Assembly: GCA_021234155.1 (NCBI GenBank)
Contig: JAJEKV010000409.1
Span: forward strand, 62,001 to 126,000
Length of the DNA stretch: 64,000 nt
Direction of reading: 5' to 3'
Origin: Isoetes taiwanensis
Lineage: Eukaryota; Streptophyta; Lycopodiopsida; Isoetales; Isoetaceae
In this document: positions 1 to 12,650 of the stretch, in pieces
Layout: each line of letters begins with the position of its first letter
How positions within the stretch are numbered: the stretch's first letter is position 1
Translations under genes and position numbers: made by a program
The notes under the pieces: model-generated
What the model saw: only the letters and a program-made list of their open reading frames with translations
The model's database searches: none
Told to the model about the DNA's origin: nothing

Positions 1-161
1 CTCTGTTATGCTCTTCTCTCTCATGGTGTTTATGTTACTTTCTCCTGTTTATCTGCCTCATGTAATTTTATGTTGCCTAATCCATAGTGGTACTATCTCC
101 TGTTTATCTTCCTCATGTAATTTTGTGTCACCTAATCTATAGTGGTTGGTTTTGTTTATAG

Positions 162-335
162 GCTGCAAATTATTTGAATGTGAAAAGTCTGCTTGACCTT
201 ACTACTCAGACAGTTGCTGATATGATCAAAGGGAAGACTCCCGAAGAGATCAGGACAATATTCAATATCAAGAATGATTTTACACCTGAGGAGGAAGAGG
301 AAGTCCGCCGTGAAAATCAGTGGGCATTTGAGTAG
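162..335 (+). CDS. SKP1: SKP1-like protein, last exon (gene truncated by window edge)
   Basis: This is the C-terminal exon of SKP1, the adaptor of SCF (SKP1-CUL1-F-box) ubiquitin ligases, which links cullin to F-box proteins in nucleus and cytosol. A tatag acceptor precedes the exon, and 58 codons are open in phase 0 to a TAG stop. The translation starts [13 protein letters not shown] and ends RRENQWAFE, the signature end of plant SKP1/ASK1 proteins. It contains TPEEIR and [11 protein letters not shown], the helices that contact the F-box. The intron just before AANYLN sits where plant ASK genes have their single conserved intron. The upstream exon lies outside the window. No defect is visible in this exon, so a functional SKP1 paralogue is likely. 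Confidence 0.95.
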   Translation, partial: AANYLNVKSLLDLTTQTVADMIKGKTPEEIRTIFNIKNDFTPEEEEEVRRENQWAFE

Positions 336-1174
336 TTCTCTGAATCATCTTTTTGTTGACCCGTTTGTAAAGCAATAGACTAATATATAGGCTGGGCTAC
401 TTAGTAATTTCATACTCCCCAGGCTTCCATACATTTTTGGCCACCAATGACTTACCTATGACTCTTTTTTATTCCAATTGTAAGTTAAATTGACGAAATT
501 GAAGCTTTATTGGCCGCCATCTCTCAGAATTTTGTTGACTGAGTTGTTCTGAAGTAGTTAAAAGAATAGTTAAGTTTGTATGATGCGCGAAGTAGCTGCA
601 CCTATTGCGACTATCTAAATAAAGAAAACAGTTTCCTAATTCAGAGAAATTAAAGACGAGTTCCCCATTTAGGGATGTACTGGAACAAGTTGTAGTGCTT
701 GATGTGGTTATTAAGAAAAAATAATTCTGTTTTTAAACACGTTTCATATTAAATTACAATGTGACATGACTGATGTTAACATAGGGTATTAGTGTCCTGT
801 ATTTAGGGTGTATTCTATATGTTGATGTTACAATGTAACATGATTGATGTTAACATAGGGTATTAGTGTCCTGTATTTAGGGTGTATTCTATATTGAGTC
901 TTAATAAGAACACGCCAAACATACCATTGTCCATGAGCCATAGAATAAGGCAACCAAATTGCTTTTCTAGTTTGTTAAATCACAAAAATGTCGTTTATTC
1001 ATCAAATTTACAAGGGCTATTATGTTTTTTCAAGGGTTTATGGGATTTGTTTTTAAGATTGAATATAAACCATTGATCTCCAGCATATCCAGAGCATCAT
1101 ACTAAACTAGTAATGGTGCCCAGCGTTGCGGGGCATAAATTAGGAATCTGTGCGGACAAAAACCTATTCATTCT
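336..1174. other. SKP1 3' UTR and downstream intergenic DNA
   Basis: No further coding sequence is recognised after the SKP1 stop. The first few hundred bases should hold the SKP1 3' UTR, and the DNA is AT-rich. It includes the 75-bp tandem duplication listed separately. Confidence 0.6.
755..895. repeat. Two tandem copies of a ~75-bp unit
   Basis: Both copies contain gatgttaacatagggtatta followed by gtgtcctgtatttagggtg. The second copy starts at about 830, and the copies differ at only a few positions, so the duplication is fairly recent. No coding role is seen. Confidence 0.9.
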
Positions 1175-2745
1175 ACCATTTTTTCACTCTCTTTTTTTTC
1201 TTTTTTAATCCCCTTGTCCCTCCCTTTACCTTCCCTTTCCCCTTCCCCTTTTTCCCTTTCTCTTTTTTTCTGATGGGCTTTTTTCCTTTCTTTTTTATCT
1301 TTCTCAGCTCTTTCTATTTTTCCCTTTGTTTTTTCCCTTCCTTTTCCTATTCTTTTTCTCTTTCCCGTTTTCCCATACACATTTTTTCGTTCTCTTTTGC
1401 TCCCTTTTTTTTGCCATTTTTTCTTCCTTTCCCACCCTCTTCCTCTTGATCACGTGCCCTTTTTCCATCTCTTTTCCCATTTCCCTCCCCTTTTCCTCGC
1501 GGCCCTTTTTTTTTTACATCTCTTTTCCGCTTCCCCTTGTCCTTTCAACTTTACATTTTTCATCCTTTTCCCCCACCCTTTTTCTTTTTCCCTTCCCTTT
1601 CCCCTTCCTTCCCTTTTGTTTTTCTCTTCCCTTTCCCTTTTTTATATGCCTCTTTTCTATTCCCCTTTTCTCAACTTTTTTTGTGTCTCTTTGCCTTCTT
1701 TCCCCATCCTCCTCCCCCCCTTTTTGCCTTTCTTTTTCCCCTTTACTCACCCTTTTCTTCCTCCCTTGTCCCATGCCCTTTTCCCCTTTCCTCCTTTTTA
1801 CGTTTCCTTGTTCCTTACCCTTTGCCTCTTCTACTCTTCCACCACCATTTTCCTCCTTTTTCCATCTTTTCCTCCTCCCTTCTTCTAGATGCTCTTTTTG
1901 CTTCCCTTTTCCTCTTTTTTCACCTTTCTCTCTTCCCGTTTTTTTCCATTCCTCTTTTCCCCCCCCTTTCCTCGTACCCCTTTTCAGTTCTCTTTTGCCC
2001 TTTCCTCCCTCTCTTTTTTCTTTTCCTTTCCATTTCACTTTTCCCATGCTTTTTGTTTCTCCTTCTTCCCACTTTTTCTTATTTTCCCTTAACTTTTTTT
2101 CTCCTTTTCCTACCTTACTTTCTACCCTTTTTCCGTTGCCCTTTTTACCTCTCCTTTTCTCTTCCCTTTTCTATTTCCTTTTCCTTTCCTTTTCCCATCT
2201 TTTCCTTTTTTCACCCTTTCTAATTCCTTTTTCGGCCCCTTCTTAGTTTTTATTTTTTTTCTTTTTTCTTTTCACTTCATTTCTTTTTCACTTTTTATCC
2301 TTTTTACCTTTTTCCTTCTTTCCTTCTTTTTTTCCTCTTCCCTTTTTTTCTTTTTTCTTTTTTTCCTATTTTTTTTTCTTGTTTTTGTTTCCCTTTTATC
2401 TTTATTTCCCTCTTCCTTTTTCCCTTCCCTTTTCTTTTTCCTTTTCCCCATTTCCCTTTTTTGACTATCGATTGAGGAATTTTGGCCATCTCGCCATTTT
2501 ATCTTCCCCCTTTTCCCTTTTATCCTTTTCTCTTTTTGTTTTCCCTTCCTTACCCTTTTTTGTTCCTTTTCCTTCTTCCCTTTTTGTTTTCTATTTTTCC
2601 TTTTCCATTTTTATTTTTCATATTCTTATTTCTCCTTTTCCTTTTTCCTTTTTTCCTTTTGTCCTTTTCTCTCACTTTTACTTTTCCTTTTCTTTTCTCT
2701 CCTTTTCCTTACCCTTTCCTTTTTCCCTTTTTCGGATTCATCGTT
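1175..2745. repeat. 1.6-kb polypyrimidine (C+T) tract
   Basis: The plus strand is almost entirely C and T for about 1.57 kb, with runs such as ttttccctttt and ccccttttc and only isolated purines. The long open frames on both strands (Phe/Pro/Ser/Leu-rich on plus, Lys/Arg/Glu/Gly-rich on minus) are composition artefacts and are not proposed as genes. The tract is not a perfect microsatellite; it is an irregular homopyrimidine array. Such DNA can form triplex (H-DNA) structures under superhelical stress, but that is general knowledge and is not shown here. Confidence 0.95.
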
Positions 2746-3968
2746 CGAATGCCGGATTGAATTGAATCGTATTGGAGCCATGGTCAAGATGAAACTTTAG
2801 TTGAAGACACGCATTAACATCATCTCCACCGTTGGTCAATCAAATCCTTGATCGTCAGATCTAGGGCTCCATTGAAGACACACGCGCTATAACATTATAA
2901 TATAAGATCAATGGCTAACATCTTTTTGGCAAGAAAATCCTCTGCCACTTTCTAAGGTCCTTTTCAAACCCATGGTGCAGACAAAAACACCCCTGGCGAA
3001 GGTATGGGCTTAAACCATAGCCACTTCGTCGCCCGAACGAATAAAGCCCTGGCTGCATCCCTCGCTCTACCCTCGCCGAAACCAATCCCCCATGCCCATT
3101 TGCATGCAAACCCGTAAACTGGCTGCCAGCGGGGTTTTTTAGCGGTGCCTAACCCCCGCCCGATTTTCTGCATTCCTAGCTATGCCACATGTCGTGCCAT
3201 GTCAGTTGTTTTTAATCTCAACCGTTAGATCTATTAATTTATGAATCGACGGTTATGAAAAATAGAAAACCCAGTAATTCCGCAGTCGCGGGTGGTGAAA
3301 CCATTTCGACCCAGGCATGTTGCCTTCAAGTCCTTCCAATCTGGCAAACTCCTGCGACCCGCCGGAATGGCAAGTTCGTCTCACCATTATCAGCCTCAAC
3401 ACAAGGGCTTTAACCACGCGTTTGCGCCGCGAATCGTCCTTTACCCATTTCCCTCGCTCTTTTGCCAGATTTATTTTGAACACATGTCGTCTTCTCGCAC
3501 TTGGGCGCCCCAGATCAACAACAAATGTCTGCTAATTCGTCTCCAAAAGTCTGACCTCGAGCTCTTTACATCCAATATTTTTTCTTTTTTCTCTTCGGCT
3601 ATCCTGAAAGATGTTTTCACCTTGCGATGGTTTCAAAGCATGAGGACGGAGTTAGGTTGTGTTCGTTACTAGTGGAGCTGGTTTTATTCGATCATATGTT
3701 GGAAGAAGGGAACATGGTCACACGGTCGGTATGCCCATCATTCTTCATGGTTTTCACCGAGGTTTGCATGCACATCCATAAAATACAAGTGAAGTCTTGC
3801 CACGCCATTCCTATCTTTGTCTTGGTAAAATATATACCTTCACCTTCAAATTTAAGGCTTGGGCTATGATGCCTTTAAATTTAAGGTTGGCTGCGAAGGT
3901 ACCATATCATTTCCATGACCAGCTAAAGAAGTACAATGACCAGCTAAAGAAGTACAGAACTATTAGAT
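2746..3968. other. No recognised gene
   Basis: Several short overlapping open frames exist between 2.9 and 3.9 kb on both strands. None resembles a family I know, and they overlap one another. The 3' half may contain the promoter and 5' UTR of the FAX-like gene. A 21-bp tandem duplication (atgaccagctaaagaagtac, then a) lies at 3915-3956, just before the candidate start codon. Confidence 0.5.
3915..3956. repeat. 21-bp unit tandemly duplicated
   Basis: The unit atgaccagctaaagaagtac plus one a occurs twice, back to back. It lies 12 bases upstream of the candidate FAX start codon, so it may sit in its 5' UTR. Confidence 0.85.
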
Positions 3969-5791
3969 ATGGCTACCCGCTCCCCCTTGCATCATCTTCA
4001 GGAAGGTAAACAACTACTTTTGCTTATGCAATTCTTTCATTTCTCAGTGCATGAGTTTAGCCTCTATTTTTTCTATTCTAATGCAACATAGGATTGCCTT
4101 TGTTTTGGGATTTCTGTAATCAATAGCATACAGTGTCAGCACACTTATGAAATTAGAGTTGGAATAGCTGCATTTAACATCCACATATTTACTGCTATTG
4201 ATTAGAGATTGATCTATGTGTGAGATGAGGCATATTGTTGTTACAAATAATTTGTGCTACTCAAGGACAAGTTTCTATACCAAATTATGTTGCAGGAGAA
4301 GGATGCTTTTGGATTTCATCCAAGCTAGTATGCAAGCTAATCTTTGTGGTTGGATGACGCATCTACCGGCAAGAGACGAAGATTTCAATTTTTTCCCAAT
4401 ATGACGGCTTCGGCTTTGTCCAGGGAAGCTTCTGGAGTACAGGTATGTTATTAGGTTAAGCTGGATTGCTTCTCTTAGAGTTAACCAAGAAAAAAGCTTC
4501 TTGTCGATCGGGAGGCGGGTGTAGATTTTTATTCGTGATCCGTAATTTGGCCTCGGATATAGTGGTCTCTTGGTTATGGCCAAAAGTGTCAAATAAGTCT
4601 CGATCATTTCAACCAAGTTAATAAACTTCTCTCATTACTCTGTAGAAGCTAACCTGTTGTTTTACAGTTGCATTTTAGCAGTTTACTAAGTTCTTGTGAT
4701 TATTGTGCTCTGCATATTTAAAATGGATTACATGCTAACATAAGATCTTTATATTTCTTAAAGGGGGTGGTGGATGTCAATCCCAGGGAATGGAGCAGTA
4801 ACAATGATCAACAAATAACAGAGATGTCTACAGAGACTAAAGAAAATGATGGATTGCATCATGAATCTCATCCTTTTGATGCTAAAGATTCCATTCATAC
4901 AGCAGCTCAAACTACCAAGAAAGCCAAAATCCATGATTTCTGTCTTGGAATACCATATGGTACATTGCATCCTTGTACCACCATCTATATGCACATGCTA
5001 AATCTCTTAGAAACTGGACTTCTATCAGAATGTATTATTATTTACATTTTGTCACTCCTTTTTGAGAGCTTTGCCACTAAATTAACTTATTTTGTAATAT
5101 GGTCTGAAAATTGCAGATATGCCCCGTAATGAATAGCCATGCTTAATAATACATCAATAACTTTGTCTGTTTGGAAACATTTGATCAGGTGGCATCCTTT
5201 CTGCCGGAGGTTTACTTGGGTTTATTATTACTCATGCACCTTCTGCTCTTGGGATTGGAATTGTGGGAGTGGCCATTTTAGCTTTGGGCTTTCAAGTTTG
5301 AACGTTTTGAAGCAAGAGAAGTCTTGCACGCCTTTTATACAAAGCCAAGCAGGTAGTTGTTGGAATAATCCAAGAATTATGTGGCTAAAGGATGTCCGAT
5401 TCTGCTTCACTTAATCAGATTTCATAATATGCTAGGAACAAGAAACCTGTGATAGCTTTTTTAAAATACTGCCTTACATTATATCTGCAGGAATAGCTGC
5501 TCTAGTTCTTGGGATTGGAATTCGGAGATTCATCAAGGTAGATAAGATCTGGCCAAAATACATATATCTCAATATGGAGTTAAACTTACCTATTACATCT
5601 CACAGGTTCCTTCATTTCTTGTAGCAGCTGTAGTTCTTTTCAGATATTTGTTATGTACATTAAGGCTTTGGTATGTAAATACTAGCAATTGCTGACCCGT
5701 TCATTTTTGGCAGTGGAGCAATGGTCGGATTTTATTGCTATGTGTTGCTATCTGGGGAAATCCAAAGAAGAAGGTCAAAGTAAAAAGTTAA
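3969..5791 (+). CDS. FATTY ACID EXPORT (FAX/TMEM14-family) protein, plastid envelope; 5' end uncertain
   Basis: FAX proteins are small membrane proteins of the TMEM14 family; the plastid members move free fatty acids out of plastids. Exons seen: up to 4442; 4764-4959 (ends KIHDFCLGIPYG, the FAX hallmark before the first membrane helix); 5189-5352 (Gly-rich helix AGGLLGF, then LKQEKSCTPFIQSQA); 5491-5537; about 5606-5670; and 5714-5791 (VGFYCYVLLSG). Splice sites are GT-AG and phases agree. The candidate start ATG at 3969 (MATRSPLHHL) would begin a transit peptide, but the frame breaks before 4345, so ATG 4401 is the alternative. Two further breaks lie in G runs, near 5284 and 5757. At the second, one extra G would restore the typical GNPKKK tail ending at 5791; as written the frame stops at 5783. 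The gene is either functional with consensus errors or a young pseudogene. Confidence 0.75.
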
Positions 5792-8700
5792 AGTGGTTCA
5801 TATAAAAAAATAGGGTGCCAACATGTAATGTCATTCCAATTTCCATGTAATATGGCATTATTTCCAGATAGCTGGGATATCAAGACAAAAGAAAATGTTT
5901 GCATATTCCTTTGCCTATGGAAAACATAGGTTTCCTTTTAGCAACAGAAGAGGTGCCAAATTTAGTGAAGCTGTAGCTCTTTAAAAACTGCAATGCATTT
6001 TGAGTTTTTAGCACTTGGGAATTTTTGGTAACAAGGTACAGAACAACTACAGAAAAGTAGAGAAACTTGGACACAAATGTTGCAATTATAGATGCTCTTA
6101 AGGATGAGAATTCTACATATTCTTTGGAAAAATGAAGGCACTTTTAAGATGCCTCAAATTTTACAAAGTAGAGCTTTTCAGCCTTTCGATCACCAAAATT
6201 CACCCCTCGCACCAGTAGCTTCAATCTTTGTTTTTTCCAAAATACATCTTGACTTCTACCTCTCGCCCTTTTGCATCTTCAAAACCGAGAAATATCCATA
6301 GTCTACCGCCTTCGAATGCATTCTCGTGATCCATTTGTATAAAATTTGGGGACGGTCTTTGTCTAGGGAAAACATTGGAATAACTGGAGTCTTTTGCCCG
6401 CAACAAGTAGGAAAGGAGATATGCTCAATAGATGAATTGATAGGTATGGACTGATTTTTCTCCACACATTCCTTGCAACCATCCCTAAACAGGAGCCTTG
6501 ACGGATCCCCATACTCAAAAGTATCTTGCTAATGTAGTCGTTTCAAAACCTGTGGCGACTCCATTTCGCCGTGCGAGGGGAAACAATACATCTCCAACAC
6601 ATTAAACCAAAAAGCATGTTCAAGTAGTTGTTTGATGACCAATACTCAAGCTTTTAATTCCTATATAGAACTTTGGACTTTTTCCACTTGGACTTTTGAC
6701 CACAATAGTCTAGTCTTTTTTACCAAACGCTTATTTAGACATGATTGAGTAGTAGGGACGTGCATTACAAGCAACCAAGCCTTTGCAGGTATGCCTGCAA
6801 AGGCAACCAAGCTTTTGCAGGCATACCGGAAGAGAAAAAAAACCCTAAGAAGGTCGTCGCCGATCCTCGACGGGAAAAACCAATGCGAGCCCAACTGCCT
6901 AGCCTTCTTCCCAAACCCAAGCTGCTTTACGCTTTTTTTTTTTTTTTTTAGGCTTATGTTATATGCTAAATTCCTGACCTTGAATCCTTAGCCCATATTC
7001 CACCTAAAGTATAAACATAAGCAAATGTTTTCGTGGGCATGGGTTACATTGAGCATCAAAGCGACCCCAGTTGAGCTACATGCAGATTCCTTGCTGGAAA
7101 CCACAATGGTGGCACCCCCTTTTAGAAGTGCTCATCTTTTTAAGAAAGGTCAATCATTTCTTGGTTTAATTCTTTAACAAAGTTTTTAATATGCCATTGT
7201 TTGTTTATTTAGACTTAAATGCGTTAACATGTTGAATTATTCCCCAATTACTCTTATTAGACCTCAACATTTGTGACGAGCCTGCCGAGTTGACCCTAAT
7301 CGGGATCTTGTCAGTATTGCCCTAATTCTAGGTTGGTGTGACAAACAATTGAATATGGTGAAGAATTGAATCTTCCTCTTGCACAGTTGAAATTGCGCAC
7401 TCAAACTCAATGAGCAAATACTTGAGATCTCAATATAATCAGATAACATTAACATCCAAAAAATCCATATTCTCAATGGTTACAACATCCATGTTTAAGA
7501 ACTCAACCCTAGAAGCTTCTCGCTCATCCATGAGCCACAACAGCGCTGGTGCCATCGCCTTGCTCTTTCACTGCACATGCACTCACTGGGGTTAGTCCTC
7601 GTGACTAAGTGGGGATCCCATAGCTGCTGCTGCATACATAGGAACACTCTGGCATCTTGGACAACATAAACATGAACAATTCCAAACACAAGATACTATG
7701 GTGCAGTGCTAGACAATGACAATAAAAGAAACATCACAAGCATGAGGAGCAAAGAGCACATAGTCAGAGTACCAAAACAACATAAACAAAGCTCCGGGAC
7801 AATGAGAAGCTCATCCAGCCTACAAGCAGGCCCTGTTAGCAGAGAAATGCCCGGCCAACTCACATTCCGAGCCCCGTTGCCGGAGTTGGTGGGGTGAACC
7901 TCGTATGCGCATACCCTTCCCAGCTCACGTCTGGCACTGGAGGACCTTTTACCATGTAGTCACAAGAGTTGACGTAGCATCCTGATCAGGGAAAACTACG
8001 CCCCGGTGTCACAGAGCACAATAAGACCACAGAGTATCACAGATGAACATGAGCATGCCAGAGCAACCTAGGCCACCGAACCTAGAAGTCTGACCTCGGA
8101 GGTTCCAAGTACATAATCAAAATACCAAGACAACAATGGAACAATGCAAAGGCCATAGCATGTGATGTTCATTATATGTTTACTATGCATGTGTCTACAT
8201 CCCTTGACATTCTCCTACAATATCGAAGTAGCTTGTCCAAAGATCGATGTAAGTCCCAATACCTCTAACACTTACCACCACAGAGTATTCTCCCCATAAG
8301 GATTACAACTTTCTATATTAGCCCATGGAATCCATTAGATATTTTAACTTGTCACATTTTCCTTCATGTGATCTTGTCCATACGAGCTTTGAATTCTTTT
8401 CCCTATAGGGACTGCACACATCTCATGTAAAGTTCCCCGAGCCATTCCTTGGTATTCCAATAGTGGCACATGCCGTCGCCATGTTCTGGAAGCCCCCATA
8501 AGCTTCTCACAATTCTCTACCACTCAAATCCTCATGGTCCATCTCAATGTCCATGGTTTACAATAATATATTTAGCCATGGTTTTAATACTTTATATTAA
8601 AACACCACTTCCGTAGCTTCCAATTTTATAATACAATACTTACAAGGTCCCCATATAAATTGATGTCGAACTTAATTATCTTTGATGCCGAGGTTCCGTT

Positions 8701-11700
8701 GACGCTCTGTATCTGTACTGGGCTACTTTCCAGCAAAGGCCCCATCTCCAGGGCTACAAGCACCATCCCCTATATAGCCTTGATTTATTAGACCCAAATT
8801 AGATATATCCTCTTAGTTATTTTCACCCATTCAAAGCATTGCATGGCTTAACTAGAATTATTATATTTCCACATGTATCTCCCCTATTTAGTTTACTCAT
8901 CTACAGACTCCTAGATCACCTGCACTAGACCACTGGTTCTTGTACTTGAACATACATCTCTTTAGTTTCATAACAAAGGCAATTACTAGACAAGAAGCAA
9001 TGAATAGCCAATGGTTGTTATTAGATAAGAACAATCAAACCATAAAGAACAGCAGCAACGGCAACGACACAAAAAGGGCGGCTCTAGAAAAATAACAACA
9101 GAGCACGTTTCAAGCATCGATTTTCCAAATCGAAGCATTTCCAAGCCAAATCGACCATTCCCAATCCAATTTCGGCTCTTTGTAAGCAATCTTCGCCTGT
9201 TTTACTTTGAATCCGAGCCCAGTCTGATAGCCCAAAAATCGGTGTAGAAGTCTCTGATTCTATGATTCCCGGGCAAATTGATCCTTCTTAGGGTGCTTTC
9301 CCATGGACGGCCGGACCTGGATGAGGTCAGGCCCAGGTCCAAAAGTATTCGTCGGGATTAATTTCTAAATGAGGTTCTTAACCTCAGCCACTCTGTTTCT
9401 CAGCTCATGGGAACATGGGAAAAGCAGACCAGACCTTCAGGAAGCCTGGAGGTTTTCTGCCCATGGGAAAGCACCCTTCGGCCCTTTAGCAATACAAATC
9501 GGCTCTTTCTTTTCATCCCTAGTTTCCCATGTTTTTGCAGATTCTCAGAGAATCCAATACACCCACTACAAAACAATCAATCATTCTTAATTTGGCACTT
9601 TGGCCTCAAAATCGACTCTTCCAAAGTCGTTTCGGCCCATTTCTACTTGAATCCAAGCTTTTTATCCTTCAGATTATCCCTTTTGATCCTAAATGTGATA
9701 CCGAATACCCGTATAATTCATTGCTGCTACGGTAAAGATGACTGTTCATGTGAATCCAATTTTTTCAGGAGGAAAACCGTCCTTCTTAAGCAAAATCAGC
9801 ATGTTTTTAAAATGTATCTTATGGCCTTCCTCTAGTTCTTATATGCTACATATGGCATAAAAATCCCCCTTTAGCAGCACTCAGAGCCACAGATCAATAC
9901 AATTTATCTCCGATTCAGCATCAATACATAAACCTCATGAGTTTTTATCAATACTTAAGTGCCACTTCTCTTACCATAAGACATGAAGGATTTTCCTCAT
10001 AGCACAACCATGAATTCAGAGAATCAACAGAAAACCCCACCTCTTAAATACGATTTGATGCAGTCTCCAAGCTCTGGCATCCTCACTTGAACTGCCAATC
10101 CTCCCAGCGCAATCCTTCTTTGCCTTCACGCTCCAGGTTGCCTCCTCCTGCAAAAAAGCCTCACGTTTGCCAAAAGCCCTCTTTCCCAAAATTGTCTTTT
10201 TGTAAACCTTTTGTTTACATGAAATGCTGCATGCATGGCACAAGTACGTATACAACTCATATACGTACCATACACAAATACATATACTGACCCACTAGGT
10301 GGCCAGGTCCGTTACAACATTTTTTCTTAAGACCTAGGGGCTAGCCACCTATAGTTATTTTCAAGGGGGAGCAAACTCTCAAGGTCAATGCTTTGCTGAA
10401 ATAAAGTCTCATCAATATGCTTTTGTATGGATTAGTCCCGCATGTTCACAAGAGTCTCTTGTAATTCACGTTTACCAATACTTTCAAGTCTTTGGAGATA
10501 CTTGCTGCCGCTCCTTGTTGCAAATGGTATTGTACAAAGTCTTGTCTTCCTTCTCACCTATCTCCAAGACATGAAAACAACTTAGGTCTTGCTACCCTGA
10601 CACAATAGCATCATCTTTGTTGATTTCTAATTGTGGGTTGCTTAAAGAAGGATGATCCATAGTAACCTTGTATTCCCCTTGAAAGATGTTCATTTCACGC
10701 TTCCTCCATGAAATCTCAGCTTGTACGGCATCTAACCATTCAGAGATACAACCTCCTTTCACAAGCTCTATTGAAGATGAGGCTACCTTTGCAGAGTTGA
10801 ATGAAGCAGCTCTAGCTACCATTCCTGAAGACAAAATTGAAAAAGAGAACAATACAGGACATTGCAACTACAAGCAACAAAATGAGGAAGACTTCGATGT
10901 TGACCTTTGACTTGTTCTGTGATAAGTATTTATTGATAACATCAATTTAGCTTCCAGAATCGATGTACTGAAAAAAAATATTGAAATTATTATTATTCTT
11001 TCTTCTCAAATCTGATGTTATTACTTGCTGAGTAGCCAAATTGCACGAAAAAAGTTTTTAACCTTTGAAAATTCTCATTCTTAGCTCAAAAATGTCACTT
11101 TTAAGAGCATGTTGTGTTTTTTGAGGGAATCTTTGAAATGGGAGTGCAGCAACACTTCCGTTTAATATGCAACCTTGTTAATTACAAGAATGAGATAAAC
11201 TTGTCAAATGATTAGCTTTGAACTCTCTGCTATAATCTTATCTAAAACATCCTGCTATAATCTTATCTAAAACATCTTTGAAAGAAATAACTAAAGAAGG
11301 ATCAACAATTAAAGAACTAGCACCTTCAGCAACAAAGTATAAATTTTAGCATGTACATTCTCTGAAAATTTCAAAACTATGAAATCCAAAATTGCTTCCA
11401 TCTCATATATATTACACAAGACATTTCTTATAACTTCCATAGGTTGCATCTTCATTTGATTGAATGCTTTGAGCATCATAGTTGTCGGTTCCATCATTTT
11501 CAATCCAGGCATTACATTCACTCCGCTGCACGTATCTATGTTTGTCCTTTGACTAAATACCCATTGATACTCACATCACAAAGAAATGGCCCTGGATCCT
11601 TGGACTGCCAGGCTGGTGGCTCTATTATACTCTTATTCTATCATTCGATAGAATTTGTTGGATTGAAATTTTCTTCTTCCTTTTAACTCTTGCAACAATT

Positions 11701-11869
11701 AGGAGAATAATGCATCAATTGCTCAAGAGTAAGTGTGATATCAGTAACTAAAACTTGGATGATCACATCATCTTCACTATGAATGTCCTCCTCCACCATA
11801 GGAGGCGTCAAACATGATAGACTGAAACTATTCATTCTGATGCATCAGTCAAACATGATAGACTGCCAT
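5792..11869. other. Long stretch without a recognised gene
   Basis: I find no convincing exon or element ends here. There are short scattered ORFs, a T homopolymer near 6931-6950, and a hairpin at 6779-6804 listed separately. The composition around 7.7-8.9 kb, and the copia remnant just to the right, suggest that part of this is decayed internal sequence of an old retrotransposon in minus orientation. I cannot prove this from the sequence. An ORF at 10592-10867 (-) is 91 codons with no family I recognise. Confidence 0.4.
6779..6804. repeat. Perfect 11-bp stem, 4-nt loop hairpin
   Basis: GCCTTTGCAGG, TATG loop, then CCTGCAAAGGC. The right flank repeats a variant of the same words (gcaaccaagcttttgcagg, then catacc), so this is a small locally duplicated and inverted sequence. 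No function is assigned. Confidence 0.85.
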
Positions 11870-12245
11870 GCTCTCATTTAAGTCCCTTTATATACCATTG
11901 GATATCCAGTACATCATTTCTTGCAACCTTCCAATGAACTATGGCTTTGAGAACCGCAATATACCGCTAATTTTCCAACGCATATTCACCACTTCAATAC
12001 AAATGCCCAATTTGTGTATGGATCTTCTTTTCATGCTCTTAGATGAGAGCATTCCATAAATCATTGCGGTTCTCCTTTTAAACTTCATCAAGAAGAGATT
12101 TAGCAACATAAAGCCCAATCGTAGCCATAGTCTTATCATCCTGGGGCTGCCAAGCATCAAGAAAAGCTCTGTTCTTGCCATCTGATGCAAGCTCGGATTG
12201 CCACTAACAATTCCCTAAACTCCTTCAACCTTAAGAATGACAGTC
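11870..12245 (-). pseudogene. Ty1-copia gag remnant
   Basis: Read on the minus strand, one frame gives fragments of a copia-type gag: FLDAWQPQDDKTMATIGLYV, then AKSLLDEV, NDLWNALI and EHEKKIHTQIGHLY. This matches the usual order of a W-x-x-D region, an A/T-x-I-x-L-x-(L/V)-A helix and a W-x-x-L motif. Several in-frame stops interrupt it. It lies directly downstream, in minus orientation, of a primer-binding site and LTR end. The rest of the polyprotein is not recognisable to the left. This is decayed and non-functional. Confidence 0.6.
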
Positions 12246-12362
12246 ATTCTTCTCTTCCATTGCTAGAATTTGTGCTTCAAAGATTTGAATCACACGACCA
12301 CCAGGGAAGGTAATCTGGCTATATAGCTGTGTTGATTTTGAATCAATCTCAGCCTACCTAAT

Positions 12363-12374
12363 GCTCTGATAACA
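12363..12374 (-). other. Retrotransposon primer-binding site (initiator tRNA-Met type)
   Basis: On the minus strand this reads TGTTATCAGAGC, one mismatch from TGGTATCAGAGC, which is complementary to the 3' end of plant initiator tRNA-Met. It directly follows an LTR end (..ccttgaca) and precedes the gag remnant, as expected for the start of a copia element. Confidence 0.75.
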
Positions 12375-12650
12375 TGTCAAGGTTGCACCAAACAAGGGAG
12401 AGAAGGGAAAGCACACCGATATTCGCGAGTGCAAGCTCCCAAAACAAAGGCAAAAATGAGTTGTATTCAATTGTATGTGAGAATACAAGATATACAAAGG
12501 GCAGTCAATATATTAATTGCTCCCGTTATCAACCACTCTAATTATGCCGTAGCTAATTATGACAAGCGGTGGGTCATTGCTAGACTGTGATACAATGGCC
12601 AGCCAGCACCTATGTGCTAAATGCTGTAAGTATGATACATCACATCTAGT
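12375..12650 (-). mobile_element. Ty1-copia 5' LTR (partial; outer end not defined)
   Basis: The inner boundary at 12375 is set by the CA terminus next to the primer-binding site. In minus orientation the segment contains ttgtatatcttgtattctc, a plausible TATA/R region, and ends with tttggtgcaaccttgaca. I could not place the outer TG end or a target duplication, so the right coordinate is approximate. Confidence 0.5.

Noticed and set aside
1150..2765. Long ORFs on both strands (up to 306 codons) in the pyrimidine-rich tract
   Set aside because: Composition artefacts: Phe/Pro/Ser/Leu strings on one strand and Lys/Arg/Glu/Gly on the other, all frames open at once, no family or splice signals.
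10592..10910. Candidate exon in the overlapping ORFs 10592-10867 (-) and 10686-10910 (+)
   Set aside because: Both strands are open, no family is recognised, and no supporting splice sites or neighbouring exons were found.
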